From positions 43,106,204-43,170,203 of the forward strand of contig OZ038384.1 in assembly GCA_964036045.1 (NCBI GenBank): a DNA stretch of 64,000 bases, read 5' to 3'. The notes under the pieces are model-generated. The model was not told the origin of the DNA, searched no databases, and was given only the letters and a program-made list of their open reading frames with translations. A program made the translations under genes and the position numbers. The first letter of the stretch is position 1, and every line of letters starts with the position of its first letter. The stretch comes from Eutreptiella sp. 'Long Island Sound 2002' (lineage: Eukaryota > Euglenozoa > Euglenophyceae > Eutreptiales > Eutreptiaceae). Of the stretch, positions 63,603 to 64,000 are shown one piece after another.

Positions 63603-64000
63603 GGGGCGTTGAGAGACCCGCAGAGCAAGGGTTAGAGGCTAACCGGCACTGTGGGAGGTTGGTGGGTGCGAGCTGACCCAAATGTACAGATGGCCAAGGC
63701 GAAAGCGCAATCAGCAACCACCTGGGGTGGTACAGAAATGGTCCGCGCTGCAGTGCGGCAAGGCAAAACACTGAACTGTGTGGTGATGACCATGCGCCTG
63801 TGACACGGGGGCGTATGCGAGCCCAGTATCCGTTGCCTCATGGCCCCGGGGCGTTGGGCAGAGTATAGGGGAGCTATGGCTGCAGCGGAAAGAGATGATG
63901 GAGCCAAAACTACAAACCTGCGCCGCTGGCATGGGCATCAGGCCATTCATGGGTGCATGACTGAGGAATCCCTTGTTTGTACTCAAACAATTATTTGCCT
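63603..64000. other. Window end, no supported gene
   Basis: The minus strand is open from 63986 to 63711, but the sequence (His/Ser/Pro-rich) has no recognisable domain. It may be the edge of a feature beyond the window. Confidence 0.25.

Overview
The window looks like nuclear DNA of a repeat-rich eukaryote, probably a unicellular alga or other protist. There is no operon structure. A calmodulin-like gene is split by two GT-AG introns, one of 5.2 kb. Most coding-like DNA is retrotransposon debris, and simple repeats, minisatellites and G/C homopolymers of 10-18 bases are everywhere. The lineage cannot be fixed from this sequence. The split-direct-repeat retroelement recalls green algae and other protists, but that is only suggestive.

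Layout. 1-8.2 kb: foldback-like and minisatellite DNA with two degenerate coding remnants (2.5-4.2 kb and 5.3-6.5 kb). 8.5-10.3 kb: C-terminal part of a LINE-type polyprotein (RNase H plus zinc-like motifs). 10.3-15.9 kb: weak ORFs and AT-rich DNA. 15.9-20.1 kb: a 48-bp satellite array interrupted by a 2.27-kb element with 35-bp inverted ends and a large central palindrome. 20.1-26.8 kb: mostly non-coding, with a cysteine-rich minus-strand trace. 26.9-32.7 kb: a 5.8-kb tyrosine-recombinase retrotransposon with split direct repeats, in the order gag, recombinase, RT, RNase H. 33.9-34.5 kb: terminal exon of a Q/P-rich protein with GMPQYPVVD repeats. 37.8-38.6 kb: minus-strand SAP-domain ORF running into an 85-bp tandem array (38.6-39.6 kb). 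41.0-48.4 kb: calmodulin-like gene. 49.7-52.3 kb: GIY-YIG domain followed by an intact 712-codon reverse-transcriptase-like ORF. 58.4-60.7 kb: decayed second LINE. 61.3-61.9 kb: 160-bp satellite. 63.1-63.3 kb: interstitial telomere-like repeats.

The calmodulin-like gene (156 aa, four EF-hands, three with atypical loops) is the only complete host-type gene I can assemble. The strongest less-expected structures are the split-direct-repeat element, the inverted-end element nested in the satellite, and the GIY-YIG/RT locus, whose RT motif C reads FRDN. Many frameshifts in the remnants fall in G or C runs, so either decay or sequencing indels may be responsible. All family assignments come from reading motifs; no database search was possible.
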